A stretch of DNA of 64,000 nt from Methyloceanibacter caenitepidi (GTDB lineage Bacteria > Pseudomonadota > Alphaproteobacteria > Rhizobiales > Methyloligellaceae). Under the pieces are notes generated by a model that saw nothing but the letters and a program-made list of their open reading frames with translations, was not told where the DNA came from and searched no databases. The stretch spans positions 248,001-312,000 of the forward strand of contig NZ_AP014648.1 in the NCBI RefSeq assembly GCF_000828475.1. Direction: 5' to 3'. Each line of letters opens with the position of its first letter. Positions within the stretch are counted from its first letter, which is position 1. A program made the position numbers and the translations under genes. Positions 26,202 through 35,584 of this stretch are shown piece after piece.

Positions 26202-27486
26202 GCAATCTGCGACCGACAGACCGTTGCGCGTCATCCACCTGTGCTATTCCGACAGCATGGGCGGCGCGGCGATCGGGGCGCGGCGGTCTCATCAGGCCAT
26301 GCTCTCGCAAGGGATCGAGTCCCGCCTGGTAGTCGTGCACAAGGGAACCGACGATCCGCGCGTTATCGCTCTACCCAAGAAGCGGCTTCGGCGCCTGTTC
26401 GCCCGCCGCGGCACCTGGCTGATCAACAAGCTCCGGCGGTCCGACAACCCGGTGGTCCGGACGTTCAATATCGTTCCCATGGGCGCCGCCGAATTTCTGA
26501 ACCGGATGGATGCCGACCTCATCCAGATGCATTGGATCGGCGAGGACACGATCTCGATCGGTGAACTGGCTAAGCTCAACAAGCCCGTGGTTTGGAAGTT
26601 GCCCGACATCTGGGGCTTCGCCGGCACGGAGCACTATCTCCTCCCCGGCGATCCGGAGCGCTACCGCGAAGGCTACCGCGCCGACAACAGACCTGCGCAC
26701 GAGTCCGGGCCCGATTTCGATCGGCTTGTCTGGAACTACAAACGCCGGTGCTGGCGCGACACCGAACTCAACATCGTGGGCCCCAGCAAGTGGATCAGCG
26801 ATTGCGCCGAAGCGAGCCAGCTCTTCGGCCGCTATCGCGTCCGTCACATTCTCAATCCCGTCGACACCGAACTCTACGCGCCGAGGGATAAGAAGGTCTC
26901 GCGCGACGCCTTCGGACTGCCACGGGACAAATGCGTGATCATGTTCGGGGCCATGAACTCGACCAGCGACCGCCGCAAGGGCTTTCACCATCTGAAAGCA
27001 GCCCTCGGTCATCTCTCCGAGCATCTCGATCCGGAAAAGACGGTGTTTGCGATCCTTGGGGCAAGCGGACCCCCGGACCAGACCATCGCCGGGTTTGCGT
27101 GCCGCTATCTCGGCACCATCAACGACGAGGAGAAGCTGGCGACGGCCTATAGCGCCGCGGACGTGTTCGTGCTGCCGACCGAGGCGGACAACCTTCCGAA
27201 TACCATCAAGGAGGCGGCCTGCTGCGGGGTCGCTTGCGTCGGCTTCGACGTGGGCGGGATGCCCGACATGATCGACCACCGCGAAACCGGCTACCTCGCC
27301 CAACCCTTCGATGTGGAGGATCTCGCCAAGGGCATCGCCTGGGCCGCCAGCCACACCGGACCCGATATGAGCGCGGAGATAAGAAGGCGCGCGGTCGCCC
27401 GTCACGCCCAGGCCACAGCCGTGCGGAACTATGTGGACTTCTACCGCGAGATCTTGTCCGCGCGGGAGCGCGGCGGCGAGCAATAG
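26194..27486 (+). CDS. Glycosyltransferase family 4
   Basis: 430 residues from the ATG at 26194, overlapping the epimerase gene by 8 bases. The N-lobe has RVIHLCYSDSMGGAAIGARR (retaining GT-B start with G-G-A). The C-lobe has CVIMFGAMNSTSDRRKGFHH, then the donor-binding VFVLPTEADNLPNTIKEAACCGVACVGFDVGGMPDMI with the E-x7-E pattern (here E..NTIKEA). WIGEDTISIGELAKL and LPDIWGFAGTEHYL are seen in WcaC/colanic-acid-type glycosyltransferases. It acts in the cytosol on a lipid-linked glycan. Donor unknown. Confidence 0.88.
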   Translation: MPEQSATDRPLRVIHLCYSDSMGGAAIGARRSHQAMLSQGIESRLVVVHKGTDDPRVIALPKKRLRRLFARRGTWLINKLRRSDNPVVRTFNIVPMGAAEFLNRMDADLIQMHWIGEDTISIGELAKLNKPVVWKLPDIWGFAGTEHYLLPGDPERYREGYRADNRPAHESGPDFDRLVWNYKRRCWRDTELNIVGPSKWISDCAEASQLFGRYRVRHILNPVDTELYAPRDKKVSRDAFGLPRDKCVIMFGAMNSTSDRRKGFHHLKAALGHLSEHLDPEKTVFAILGASGPPDQTIAGFACRYLGTINDEEKLATAYSAADVFVLPTEADNLPNTIKEAACCGVACVGFDVGGMPDMIDHRETGYLAQPFDVEDLAKGIAWAASHTGPDMSAEIRRRAVARHAQATAVRNYVDFYREILSARERGGEQ

Positions 27487-27575
27487 GTGACGCGCCGAAT
27501 TGGGCTATTTGCACCCTGGCGAAGCGCGAAGAGACCTGCGAAAAACGGGGCACTGCCGCCCAAAGAGAACCGTTG

Positions 27576-29363
27576 ATGAACCAGGCCAAGGCACAGACGT
27601 CCGAGACGGCGCCCGTCGCACTCTTCGTCTACAACCGCGTCGACCACGCGCAGGCGACGCTCGAAGCGTTGCGCGGCAACGCGCGCGCGTCCGAGACGGA
27701 TCTTTATGTGTTCAGCGACGGACCGAAGACGGACGCGGATCGTGCGGCCGTGGAGTCCGTCCGCGCACTGCTGGAAAATGTCGACGGCTTCCGCTCGGTC
27801 ACCGTCAATGCACGGCCCGAGAATATCGGCCTCGCCCAATCCATCATCGGCGGGGTGACCGAGATCGTGGAACGCCACGGCAGGGTGATCGTCATCGAAG
27901 ACGACCTCGTGACCCATCCTGCGACCCTCACCTATTTCAACACCATGTTGGATCGCTTCGAGAACCATGCGGGCGTCTTCTCCATCAGCGCGTATTCGCA
28001 TCCTGCAAACGTGATGCCCGTTCCGGCGGATTACGACTACGACGTCTACGCGATCCCGCGCATGCAATGCTGGGGCTGGGCGACGTGGCACAACCGCTGG
28101 GAAAAAGCGGATTTCGCCGTTCCGGACTTCGACGAGTTCAATTCCTCGGCCAGCGCGACGGCGGCCTATGCGCATTGGATCGGCGCCGACAGCCTCGACA
28201 CGTTGCGCGCCTGCATGCGCGGCGAAAGGGACGTCTGGGCCTGCCGCTGGGTCTATACCCACTTCAGGCACCACGCGGTCTGCATCTGCCCCACGCAGTC
28301 GCTGGTGGACAATACGGGCCTCGACGGCTCAGGCAGCAATTGCGGCGTCCGTCCAGAATTCAAGCACACGCTGGACACGTTGAAGATGACGGACTGGCGG
28401 ACCCCGGAGACCGCGTTTGTGGATCCCCGCATCTTCGATGCGTTCATGGCCGTGATGGACCCGCGGCGGAAGCGCGCACGGGCGTCCGGGGCGGCGCAAT
28501 ACGGGTTCGATCCCGCTCCACGGCCAAGCGCCGCGGCACGCGCCGCCTATTGGGCGCGCAGGCCAAGACAGCTCCTCCGCCGCATCCGGGAGCGGGCAGG
28601 GTTTGCCGGAGGCGTTAGCTTGTCTCAAGTGGAAGCGCGGCATAAGGCGCTCAGCGCGCCACCGAGCGCGCCGCTCATCCGGCTGGGCACGGATTATGGG
28701 GGCTGGTGGCTGCCGCAGACGGGACTGAGTGCCGACGACGTCGTCGTCTCGGCGGGGGCCGGCGAAGACATCTCATTCGACGTCGAGGTGGCGAAGCGGT
28801 TCGGCTGTAGGATCGTTGTGCTGGATCCAACTCCGCGCGCCATCGCCCACTTCGAAGCGACCAAGGATGCTATCGCAACGGGGGCGCCTGCACCGATTAA
28901 CAACGCCGCGGCGGTGTTCTACGAGGCCGACAGCGAGACGCTGAGCCGGATCGCCTTCCGCCCGTGGGGTCTGTGGCGCAAGAATGAAACGCTGAAGTTC
29001 CACGCACCGGCGAATGCCGGCAGCGTCTCCCATTCGGCCGTGAACCTCCAGAATACGGACGACGGCTTCGATGCGGAATGCGTCAGCCTCGACGAACTCA
29101 TGCGGCGCGAGGACATAGACAACATCAGTGTCCTCAAGATGGATATCGAGGGTGCCGAATTCGCCGTTCTGGATCGTCTCGTGGACAGCAGCCTGCGCCC
29201 CAAGATCCTGCTCGTCGAGTTTCATCCCGGCGACAGCGACGCCGAAAGGACCGGCAAAGCCCAGACGCTCGCGACGCTAGGGAAGCTCTACGACGTCGGC
29301 TATCGGCTCGTCCGCTATCGTGGGTGGGACTACGTGCTGGAATATCAGAGAGAGACTGATTGA
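27576..29363 (+). CDS. Fusion: GT-A glycosyltransferase + FkbM methyltransferase
   Basis: 595 residues. Residues about 10-340 resemble GNT-I-like/GT-A sugar transferases: ALFVYNRVDHAQATLEAL, NIGLAQSIIGGV, VIVIEDDLV (metal-binding acidic motif at about 106-112) and MQCWGWATWHNRWEKADF, the last a common block in bacterial FkbM-linked transferases. Residues about 365-590 are an FkbM-family methyltransferase with VVVSAGAGEDISFDVEVAKRFG (a variant of the D-x-G-A-N SAM loop) and VLKMDIEGAEFAVLDRL. The ATG at 27576 follows the GT4 gene by 89 bases. It probably adds a sugar and O-methylates it or a neighbour. It is the second GT-FkbM chain in the window after the giant gene. Confidence 0.85.
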   Translation: MNQAKAQTSETAPVALFVYNRVDHAQATLEALRGNARASETDLYVFSDGPKTDADRAAVESVRALLENVDGFRSVTVNARPENIGLAQSIIGGVTEIVERHGRVIVIEDDLVTHPATLTYFNTMLDRFENHAGVFSISAYSHPANVMPVPADYDYDVYAIPRMQCWGWATWHNRWEKADFAVPDFDEFNSSASATAAYAHWIGADSLDTLRACMRGERDVWACRWVYTHFRHHAVCICPTQSLVDNTGLDGSGSNCGVRPEFKHTLDTLKMTDWRTPETAFVDPRIFDAFMAVMDPRRKRARASGAAQYGFDPAPRPSAAARAAYWARRPRQLLRRIRERAGFAGGVSLSQVEARHKALSAPPSAPLIRLGTDYGGWWLPQTGLSADDVVVSAGAGEDISFDVEVAKRFGCRIVVLDPTPRAIAHFEATKDAIATGAPAPINNAAAVFYEADSETLSRIAFRPWGLWRKNETLKFHAPANAGSVSHSAVNLQNTDDGFDAECVSLDELMRREDIDNISVLKMDIEGAEFAVLDRLVDSSLRPKILLVEFHPGDSDAERTGKAQTLATLGKLYDVGYRLVRYRGWDYVLEYQRETD

Positions 29364-29376
29364 AGCCCGAGCTCAA

Positions 29377-30798
29377 TCAACTGCCATTGTGCATCCGGTC
29401 CAACAGGACAGTCAGCCGCTTGCGTACACTTTCGGGAGCTTGCCCGTAGCGATAGCCGCGATACGCGACGTAGCGCGCCAAAGAGATGGCGCATGCGGCG
29501 GCCGCAATGGCTACGCAGCCGAATCCCGCCAGCCAATAGGCGATGACGTATCCACCCTGGGCCGATGTAACTATCGGGGCGATGAAGAGGATTAGGCCTA
29601 GGCATAACAGAGCCGCAAGTACAGCAAGTGTTCGGGGGCGAATTAGTCCGGCCCATGAAACGATAAGCGAGCGGGGGCTTTCTCCACTGGCATCGGAACC
29701 CAGCAGGCGTTGGGCCGCGCGTTGCAGGAGCGGTGCTTTGGTGCTTTCCGGCCGCAACGGCTGAGATTTCATGCGATCCAATGTGCCAATTGCTCGTCGT
29801 ACATTGGTGCGGATCATTCTCTCCCGCGCGACCAGCCTATTGTTCTCGCGCTTCAGCTCGTCGAGCTCGGTGCGAATCGTTCCGACTCGGTCCTCGAGCA
29901 CGTTGTTTCTGTTCGTCAGCTTTTTGATTGCTCGCGGCGCGGCGATCGCGTGGTAGTCACGCATGGAGCGAAACTCAACGACGCCGCAGCTCACCACCTG
30001 GTCCGCGCAGAAGTGCAGCGCTTCGGATTGGCTGCGCAGCCAGTCGTACACCGCGAGCGCGATGGCCTGCGACTTCTCTGCTGATACGTCCGGAAACTGA
30101 AGTACATCCAACGCACCTTCAGAGGCCAGCCGACTGCGCTCCTCGATGATTTGGGCGCGGAAGTACCGCGAATTCTGCTCCCAAGTCTGCGGGTCCCATC
30201 TGCGTTCGTGTGCCAGATGCAGGAGCATCGGAGAAGACGTCCGAAAGAGCTCGATGCCCCGCAGCGCAGCGATGCACGGAAGCCAGTAGTCCCACCAGGG
30301 GTCCCCCAGCCGTAGAGTGGCGTCGAAGTTTGTCCCGAGTTCAGACGGCAGAAAATAGAAGCCATCGAATCCCCCGCAGGATCCGGGCACAAACTCTCCA
30401 TGGTCTCCAAGATCAATACGCTCGGTGAAATAGAGGCCGTGTGTCGTCTCCTGATCGAGTTGCTGAGCCAATCCCGGAATCCGAACCATGATGCAGTCGG
30501 CATTGACGATGCCGCAAAGACGCGCGCCAGTTGACTGTGCCAGCTCGAGCAGGGAGGCGATCGTTGGACGGCCGTCTCCGTTCGCCTCTACGACCTCAAG
30601 CGGCAGCTTCAGGGATCGAACCGCGTCGACCTCACACATCGGGTTTACGCTGATGACGCGGAAACCCGATTCAACCCAAGACTCTATGCAATCGCGCTGG
30701 TAGCGCTCTCCAACTTGCTGGCCACCCCGCATCCGGTGCGTTGCCGGCGGGACAGACGTCAGGAGAACGGGATGCGAAGCACTCAAGGTATCGCCCAT
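29377..30798 (-). CDS. Unknown protein, GT-A-like head, coiled coil and two C-terminal membrane helices
   Basis: 473 residues. I recognise no named family. The N-terminal 200 residues have features compatible with a degenerate GT-A fold (VLLTSVPPATHRMRGGQQ, CGIVNADCIMV in the place of a D-x-D strand, GSCGGFDGFYFLP). About 290-335 is a leucine/charged coiled coil (LEDRVGTIRTELDELKREN). Two membrane helices follow at about 389-411 and 417-441, then a short basic tail. The same arrangement of coiled coil and paired helices occurs in the giant gene and, without an obvious long coil, in the GNGPSL gene at 17696. It converges on the GT-FkbM gene with only 13 bases between stops. Confidence 0.7.
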   Translation of the reverse strand: MGDTLSASHPVLLTSVPPATHRMRGGQQVGERYQRDCIESWVESGFRVISVNPMCEVDAVRSLKLPLEVVEANGDGRPTIASLLELAQSTGARLCGIVNADCIMVRIPGLAQQLDQETTHGLYFTERIDLGDHGEFVPGSCGGFDGFYFLPSELGTNFDATLRLGDPWWDYWLPCIAALRGIELFRTSSPMLLHLAHERRWDPQTWEQNSRYFRAQIIEERSRLASEGALDVLQFPDVSAEKSQAIALAVYDWLRSQSEALHFCADQVVSCGVVEFRSMRDYHAIAAPRAIKKLTNRNNVLEDRVGTIRTELDELKRENNRLVARERMIRTNVRRAIGTLDRMKSQPLRPESTKAPLLQRAAQRLLGSDASGESPRSLIVSWAGLIRPRTLAVLAALLCLGLILFIAPIVTSAQGGYVIAYWLAGFGCVAIAAAACAISLARYVAYRGYRYGQAPESVRKRLTVLLDRMHNGS

Positions 30799-30840
30799 GC
30801 CGAGAGATTGGCACGCTCGGTCTGCAGAACCAATCGAAGC

Positions 30841-32256
30841 CTATGCCCGGTTGTAGATATCCTCTAGCCGGACGATGTCGTCCTCGCCGAGATAGCTGCC
30901 GGTCTGCACCTCGATGAGCTCGAGTTCGATCTTGCCTGGATTGGCGAGGCGATGCGTGCACCCAATCGGGAGATAAATCGACTCGTTCTCGTGGACGGTG
31001 AGCACTTCGTCGTCACGCGTCACCTCTGCGGTGCCCTTCACGACGATCCAGTGCTCGGCGCGGTGAAAGTGCTTTTGCAGTGATAGGCTCGCGCCAGGCT
31101 TGACTAGAATGCGCTTCACCTGATGCCGCGCGCCCTGATCGACCCCCTGATAGTAACCCCACGGACGATAGACCCGCTTGTGCTCGACCACTTCGCGGCG
31201 TTCGCGCTTTCTCAGCTCCTCGACCAGCGCCTTCACCTTGTCGGCCTCCTTGCTGTTCAGCACGAGAACCGCGTCGGCTGTCGTTACGACGACGAGGTCT
31301 TGCAGGCCCACAACGGCGGTCAGCATCTCGGGAGAGCGCACATGGACATTGGTGCAATCGACAACCACGCCGTCGCCGCGAATGGAGTTGCCCGCATCGT
31401 CGGTCACCGTGAAGCCCAGCGCGGAACTCCAGGTGCCAAGGTCGTTCCAGCCCATATCGGCCTCTAGAACGGCGGCGCGATCAGTGCGCTCCATAACGGC
31501 GTAGTCGATCGACTTCTTGGTCGCGCGCCCGAAAGCGTCCTCGTCGAGAACCAGAAAGTCGAGATCCGTCTTTGCTTTGGCAACGGCATCGGACACGGCG
31601 GACGCCATCTCCGGCTCGAACCGCTCGATCTCATCGCGCATGGTCTCTGCCGGGAAGACGAAATTTCCCGAATTCCAAAGATAGCCTTCGGCGATATAGC
31701 GTTCGGCGGTCGCGGCGTCCGGCTTTTCGACGAAGGCCTCGACACGTCGAGCCGCGGTTCCTTCGATCGGCGCGCCGGGGCGGATGTAACCGAAATTCGT
31801 CGCCGCGTGAGCCGGCTTGATCCCGAAGCTTACGATGTTGCCTTTGGCCGCAGTCGCGATTGCGGCCTTGCAGTTCGCGATAAACTCGTCGGGCTTCTCG
31901 TAGATATGGTCCGCGGCGAACATGGCCACGACGGTGTCCGGCCCGGCCGCGGCGCCGAGGATCGCCGCGACCGCGACCGCCGGACCCGAATCCCTTCGCA
32001 CCGGCTCAAGCACGATGGTTGCCTCGACGCCGACCTCATCGAGTTGCTCGGCGACGAGAAAGCGATAGGCGTGGTTTGTGATGACGACGGGTTTGCCGAA
32101 CACGGCGGGGTCCGCGATCATCGAGAGGATGCGCTGAAACGTGGACTGCTCGCCAACGAGCGGGATGAACTGCTTGGGAAGCGTCTCGCGCGATTCCGGC
32201 CAGACGCGAGTCCCCGCGCCGCCACACATGATCACCGGAATGCAGAGGGGTCCCAT
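30841..32256 (-). CDS. manC: Mannose-1-phosphate guanylyltransferase / mannose-6-phosphate isomerase
   Basis: Bifunctional type II enzyme (AlgA/CpsB/ManC-like) of 471 residues making GDP-mannose. N-terminal nucleotidyltransferase: IPVIMCGGAGTRVWP, ESRETLPKQF and VEAFVEKPDAATAERYI. C-terminal cupin isomerase: QKHFHRAEHWIVVKGTAEV and YLPIGCTHRLANPGK with the His/Glu metal ligands. The ATG at 32256 is preceded by GAGG; an in-frame GTG five codons upstream is an alternative. With gmd and fcl nearby it completes the fructose-6-phosphate to GDP-L-fucose branch apart from phosphomannomutase, which is not in the window. Confidence 0.95.
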   Translation of the reverse strand: MGPLCIPVIMCGGAGTRVWPESRETLPKQFIPLVGEQSTFQRILSMIADPAVFGKPVVITNHAYRFLVAEQLDEVGVEATIVLEPVRRDSGPAVAVAAILGAAAGPDTVVAMFAADHIYEKPDEFIANCKAAIATAAKGNIVSFGIKPAHAATNFGYIRPGAPIEGTAARRVEAFVEKPDAATAERYIAEGYLWNSGNFVFPAETMRDEIERFEPEMASAVSDAVAKAKTDLDFLVLDEDAFGRATKKSIDYAVMERTDRAAVLEADMGWNDLGTWSSALGFTVTDDAGNSIRGDGVVVDCTNVHVRSPEMLTAVVGLQDLVVVTTADAVLVLNSKEADKVKALVEELRKRERREVVEHKRVYRPWGYYQGVDQGARHQVKRILVKPGASLSLQKHFHRAEHWIVVKGTAEVTRDDEVLTVHENESIYLPIGCTHRLANPGKIELELIEVQTGSYLGEDDIVRLEDIYNRA

Positions 32257-32492
32257 CTTTCGCAGCCTCACTCCATCGGGCTTCCCGCCGCGAGTCGGGC
32301 GAGTGCATTAACTATCTGGTCTGTAAGGGCCGATCACGCCGTGCACGACCTGCCCGGGTCGCCGCACAGTCATCCCCGCCAGGCCCGCGGTTGTCAATGA
32401 CGGTGTCGCGGCATGGTTTGCCGCAGGGACGTATCGATTGGCTTGGGGAATTAAGTGGTGCTATGGAACCGGCGAACGACACGAGGGGATTG

Positions 32493-33461
32493 ATGGCTTC
32501 GCAGTTGGATATTTCAGGGAAACGCATTTTTGTGGCCGGCCACAAGGGCCTGGTGGGACAAGCGCTTGTCCGCCGCCTCGAACAGGAGCCTGTCGAAATC
32601 CTGACCGCCGGACGGTCCGGGGTCGACCTGCGCGACCAGGCGGCGACGAAGAGTTACCTGAAGACGACCGCACCCGACATCGTGATCGTGGCCGCCGCGA
32701 AGGTCGGCGGCATCCTGGCAAACGCCACCTATCCCGTGGATTTCCTCAACGACAATTTGTTGATCGAATCCAACCTCATTGCCGGATCCCACGAAGCCGA
32801 CATCGACAGGCTGCTGTTCCTCGGCTCCTCTTGCATCTACCCGCGCGAGGCCCCGCAGCCCATGCGGGAGGATGCGTTGCTGACCGGCCCGCTTGAGCCA
32901 ACCAACAAATGGTACGCGATCGCCAAGATCGCCGGCATCATGTTGTGCCAGGCTTATCGCGAGCAATACGGCCGCTCCTATATCTCCGCGATGCCGACAA
33001 ATCTCTACGGCCCCGGCGACAATTTCGACTTGAACAACAGCCACGTCATTCCCGCACTCATGCGCAAAGTGGATGCGGCGGCGCGTGAAGGCGCAAGCAG
33101 CGTCGAGATCTGGGGTACAGGCACCCCCTTGCGTGAATTCATGCACGTGGACGACCTCGCCGACGCTCTCGTTTTTCTGTTGCGGGAATACGACGACGCC
33201 GAGCACATCAATGTGGGAACGGGCGAGGAAGTCACCATCGCCGAGCTGGCCCAGCGCATGATGGAGGCGGTCGGCTTTTCGGGCGAACTGCGCTTCGATA
33301 AGTCGAAGCCGGACGGGACGCCGCGCAAGGTCATGGATTGCTCGCGCCTGGCTGCCCTCGGCTGGCGGCCGAAATACGACCTCGCCGCGGGCCTCAAGCA
33401 GACTTACGAGTGGTATACGGGCGAGCTCGGCAAAGGTGAGATCCGGCTCGGCGCCGCCTAG
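32493..33461 (+). CDS. fcl: GDP-L-fucose synthase
   Basis: NADPH-dependent 3,5-epimerase/4-reductase of 322 residues converting GDP-4-keto-6-deoxymannose to GDP-L-fucose. RIFVAGHKGLVGQALVRRL binds the nucleotide; GVDLRDQ, AAAKVGGI, FLGSSCIYP (catalytic Ser) and NKWYAIAKIAGI (Tyr/Lys) are family blocks. Fcl usually has N-E-P-Y-x-x-x-K, so N-K-W-Y is a mild variant. LYGPGDNFDLNNSHVIPALM is diagnostic. AGGGGAT just upstream supports the ATG at 32493 over an in-frame ATG at 32463. It is divergent from manC and convergent with gmd, 15 bases between stops. Confidence 0.95.
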   Translation: MASQLDISGKRIFVAGHKGLVGQALVRRLEQEPVEILTAGRSGVDLRDQAATKSYLKTTAPDIVIVAAAKVGGILANATYPVDFLNDNLLIESNLIAGSHEADIDRLLFLGSSCIYPREAPQPMREDALLTGPLEPTNKWYAIAKIAGIMLCQAYREQYGRSYISAMPTNLYGPGDNFDLNNSHVIPALMRKVDAAAREGASSVEIWGTGTPLREFMHVDDLADALVFLLREYDDAEHINVGTGEEVTIAELAQRMMEAVGFSGELRFDKSKPDGTPRKVMDCSRLAALGWRPKYDLAAGLKQTYEWYTGELGKGEIRLGAA

Positions 33462-33476
33462 GCCTTTTGTGCGCTC

Positions 33477-34553
33477 CTACTCGCCCATCGCGCGGCGCTG
33501 GAAGCTATTCGTTCCCCTGAACGCACGCATGTCGCTGTCGACCATCTCGGATACGAGTTGCCGAAACGGCGTCGAGTGCTCCCACCCGAGGACACGCTTC
33601 GCCTTGCTCGGATCGCCGAGCAGCTGATCGACCTCAGTCGGCCGGAAATACCGCTCGTCGATGCGGATCAGAACGCGGCCGTTCCGCGTATCGATGCCTT
33701 GCTCGTCGATTCCCTCGCCACGCCACTCGATTGGAACGCCGAGCTGCCCGAAAGCGAGTTCCACAAACTCACGGACAGAGTGCATCTCGCCGGTCGCCAG
33801 CACGTAGTCGTCCGGCGTGTCCTGCTGGAGAATCCGCCACATGCCTTCGACATAGTCCCGCGCATGGCCCCAATCGCGCTGGGCGTCGAGATTGCCGAGC
33901 CACAGACAATCCTGCGCGCCGGCCTCGATCGCGGCAACCGCGCGGGTGATCTTGCGGGTCACGAAGGTCTCGCCGCGAATGGGGCTCTCGTGGTTGAAGA
34001 GGATGCCGTTCGAGGCATGCATCCCGTAGGCCTCGCGGTAGTTCACCGTGATCCAATAGGCATAGAGCTTCGCAGCGGCATAAGGCGAACGCGGATAGAA
34101 TGGGGTCGTCTCCCGCTGGGGGACTTCCTGAACCTTACCGTAGAGCTCGGAAGTCGAAGCCTGATAGAAACGGGTTCGGCCCTCCATGCCGAGAATCCGG
34201 ATAGCCTCGAGAAAGCGCAGCGTACCGACGGCATCGGCGTTCGCCGTGTACTCCGGCGTGTCGAAGCTGACCTGCACGTGGCTCTGTGCCGCGAGGTTGT
34301 AGATCTCGTCCGGCTGGACCTCTTGCACGAGGCGGATGAGGTTGGTCGCGTCCGTCAGATCGCCGTAATGCATGCGAAAGCGCGGATCGTTTTCGTGCGG
34401 ATCCTCGTAGAGATGATCGACGCGCTCGGTGTTGAACGACGAGGAGCGCCGCTTGATGCCGTGGACGCGGTACCCTTTGGACAGCAACAGCTCGGCGAGA
34501 TACGCGCCATCTTGGCCGGTGACACCGCTGATCAATGCGACTTTATCTGACAA
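33477..34553 (-). CDS. gmd: GDP-mannose 4,6-dehydratase
   Basis: Converts GDP-D-mannose to GDP-4-keto-6-deoxy-D-mannose, the precursor of GDP-L-fucose or GDP-D-rhamnose. 358 residues. [20 protein letters not shown] binds [24 protein letters not shown] is typical of Gmd, [14 protein letters not shown] and [13 protein letters not shown] provide Thr/Glu/Tyr/Lys, and [15 protein letters not shown] is diagnostic. There is no ATG at the correct N-terminus; the start is TTG at 34553, supported by AGGAG 7 bases before. It faces fcl tail to tail, so the two pathway genes are neighbours but on opposite strands. Confidence 0.96.
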   Translation of the reverse strand: MSDKVALISGVTGQDGAYLAELLLSKGYRVHGIKRRSSSFNTERVDHLYEDPHENDPRFRMHYGDLTDATNLIRLVQEVQPDEIYNLAAQSHVQVSFDTPEYTANADAVGTLRFLEAIRILGMEGRTRFYQASTSELYGKVQEVPQRETTPFYPRSPYAAAKLYAYWITVNYREAYGMHASNGILFNHESPIRGETFVTRKITRAVAAIEAGAQDCLWLGNLDAQRDWGHARDYVEGMWRILQQDTPDDYVLATGEMHSVREFVELAFGQLGVPIEWRGEGIDEQGIDTRNGRVLIRIDERYFRPTEVDQLLGDPSKAKRVLGWEHSTPFRQLVSEMVDSDMRAFRGTNSFQRRAMGE

Positions 34554-34565
34554 ACTCAATCTCCT
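34551..34565 (-). promoter_or_regulatory. Ribosome binding site deciding a TTG start of gmd
   Basis: On the minus strand AGGAG (34565-34561) is followed by ATTGAG and then TTG at 34553. A second in-frame TTG two codons earlier is too close to the AGGAG, so the inner TTG is preferred. No in-frame ATG lies near the conserved N-terminus. Confidence 0.6.
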
Positions 34566-34700
34566 GTTGGCGCCGACCGCTGGCGGACGAATGGCCACGA
34601 AGGTTCGAAATATTGGGCCTTGTCCTACAAGGAACCTCCCCCACAAGGCAATGGCTTAGACCAACCCCGCAGGAATCGGCACCTGTCCGCACCGCAGATT

Positions 34701-35582
34701 TTAGGGCGTCCGCAGGAGCGACCGGATCCGGGGGCCGAGAATGACTCGAAACGGCCAGTTTCCGGCGGGTGCCAAGCAAAAGGCGCGGAGCAGCTCGCCC
34801 CCGACCCCCAGCCACCGACCCTGCCCCGCGAAGACGGCGCCCCGGTTGAAGGCGATGCCCGAGCGGAATTGCCGGTACAGCTTGGGATCACGAGCCCGCA
34901 AAGCGGCTCCGTGCTTCGAGAGCATGAGATCGAGGGCCGTGTTCCACGCCGGACGGCTGGCGCTGGAGCCGAGATGGATCGCCGCAAGCGGCGTGTCGAG
35001 AAAGCCGATCCGCCCCGGATGGTCCAACACGAGCCGCAGCATCAAATCCCAGTCCTCGAAACGGGCGAATTGCGCATCATACGATCCGCTGGCCGCAATC
35101 GCATCGCGCCGCACGACCAAGGTCGAGCCGGGGCTGGTGTAGCAGCCCCAGGCGGTATCGCTCTCGGACAGGATTTCCGCGTAGGGGCGCCAAGCGTCTT
35201 CGGCCTCGGTGCCGGATATCGTCTTGAAGCCGGTGCAACTGCCGACCAGACCGAGGCGCGCCATGAATGCAAGCTGCTGCGCCTGCTTGTCCTCGAGCCA
35301 AACATCGTCGCTATCGAGAAAGGCGACCCAGTCTCCGCCGGCCGCCTCGAGACCCGTGTTGCGCGCCGCCGCCGCCCCCTGGTTGGTCTCGTGCCGGACG
35401 CACCGCACCTTGTCGCCGAACGGTGCCAGCACCGCCGCCAGATCGTCGGTCGACGCATCGTCGACGACGATGATCTCCTCCGGCGGCAGCGTTTGTGCCA
35501 GCACACTCTCGAGCGCGCGGCCGATACAGTGGCTGCGGTTGTAGGCGGGGATGATCGCGCTGACGCGTCCGGTCACCGACAT
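34701..35582 (-). CDS. Glycosyltransferase family 2
   Basis: 293 residues from the ATG at 35582; the frame runs open to 35813 inside the upstream gene. GT-A motifs: VSAIIPAYNRSHCIGRALESV, IIVVDDASTDDL, NQGAAAARNTGLEAA and VAFLDSDDVWLEDK (D-x-D), with FARFEDWDLMLRLV as the acceptor-side ED motif. It begins 2 bases from the stop of the preceding glycosyltransferase gene, so the two are coupled. It probably adds one residue to the repeat unit; donor unknown. Confidence 0.9.
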   Translation of the reverse strand: MSVTGRVSAIIPAYNRSHCIGRALESVLAQTLPPEEIIVVDDASTDDLAAVLAPFGDKVRCVRHETNQGAAAARNTGLEAAGGDWVAFLDSDDVWLEDKQAQQLAFMARLGLVGSCTGFKTISGTEAEDAWRPYAEILSESDTAWGCYTSPGSTLVVRRDAIAASGSYDAQFARFEDWDLMLRLVLDHPGRIGFLDTPLAAIHLGSSASRPAWNTALDLMLSKHGAALRARDPKLYRQFRSGIAFNRGAVFAGQGRWLGVGGELLRAFCLAPAGNWPFRVILGPRIRSLLRTP

Positions 35583-35584
35583 GG

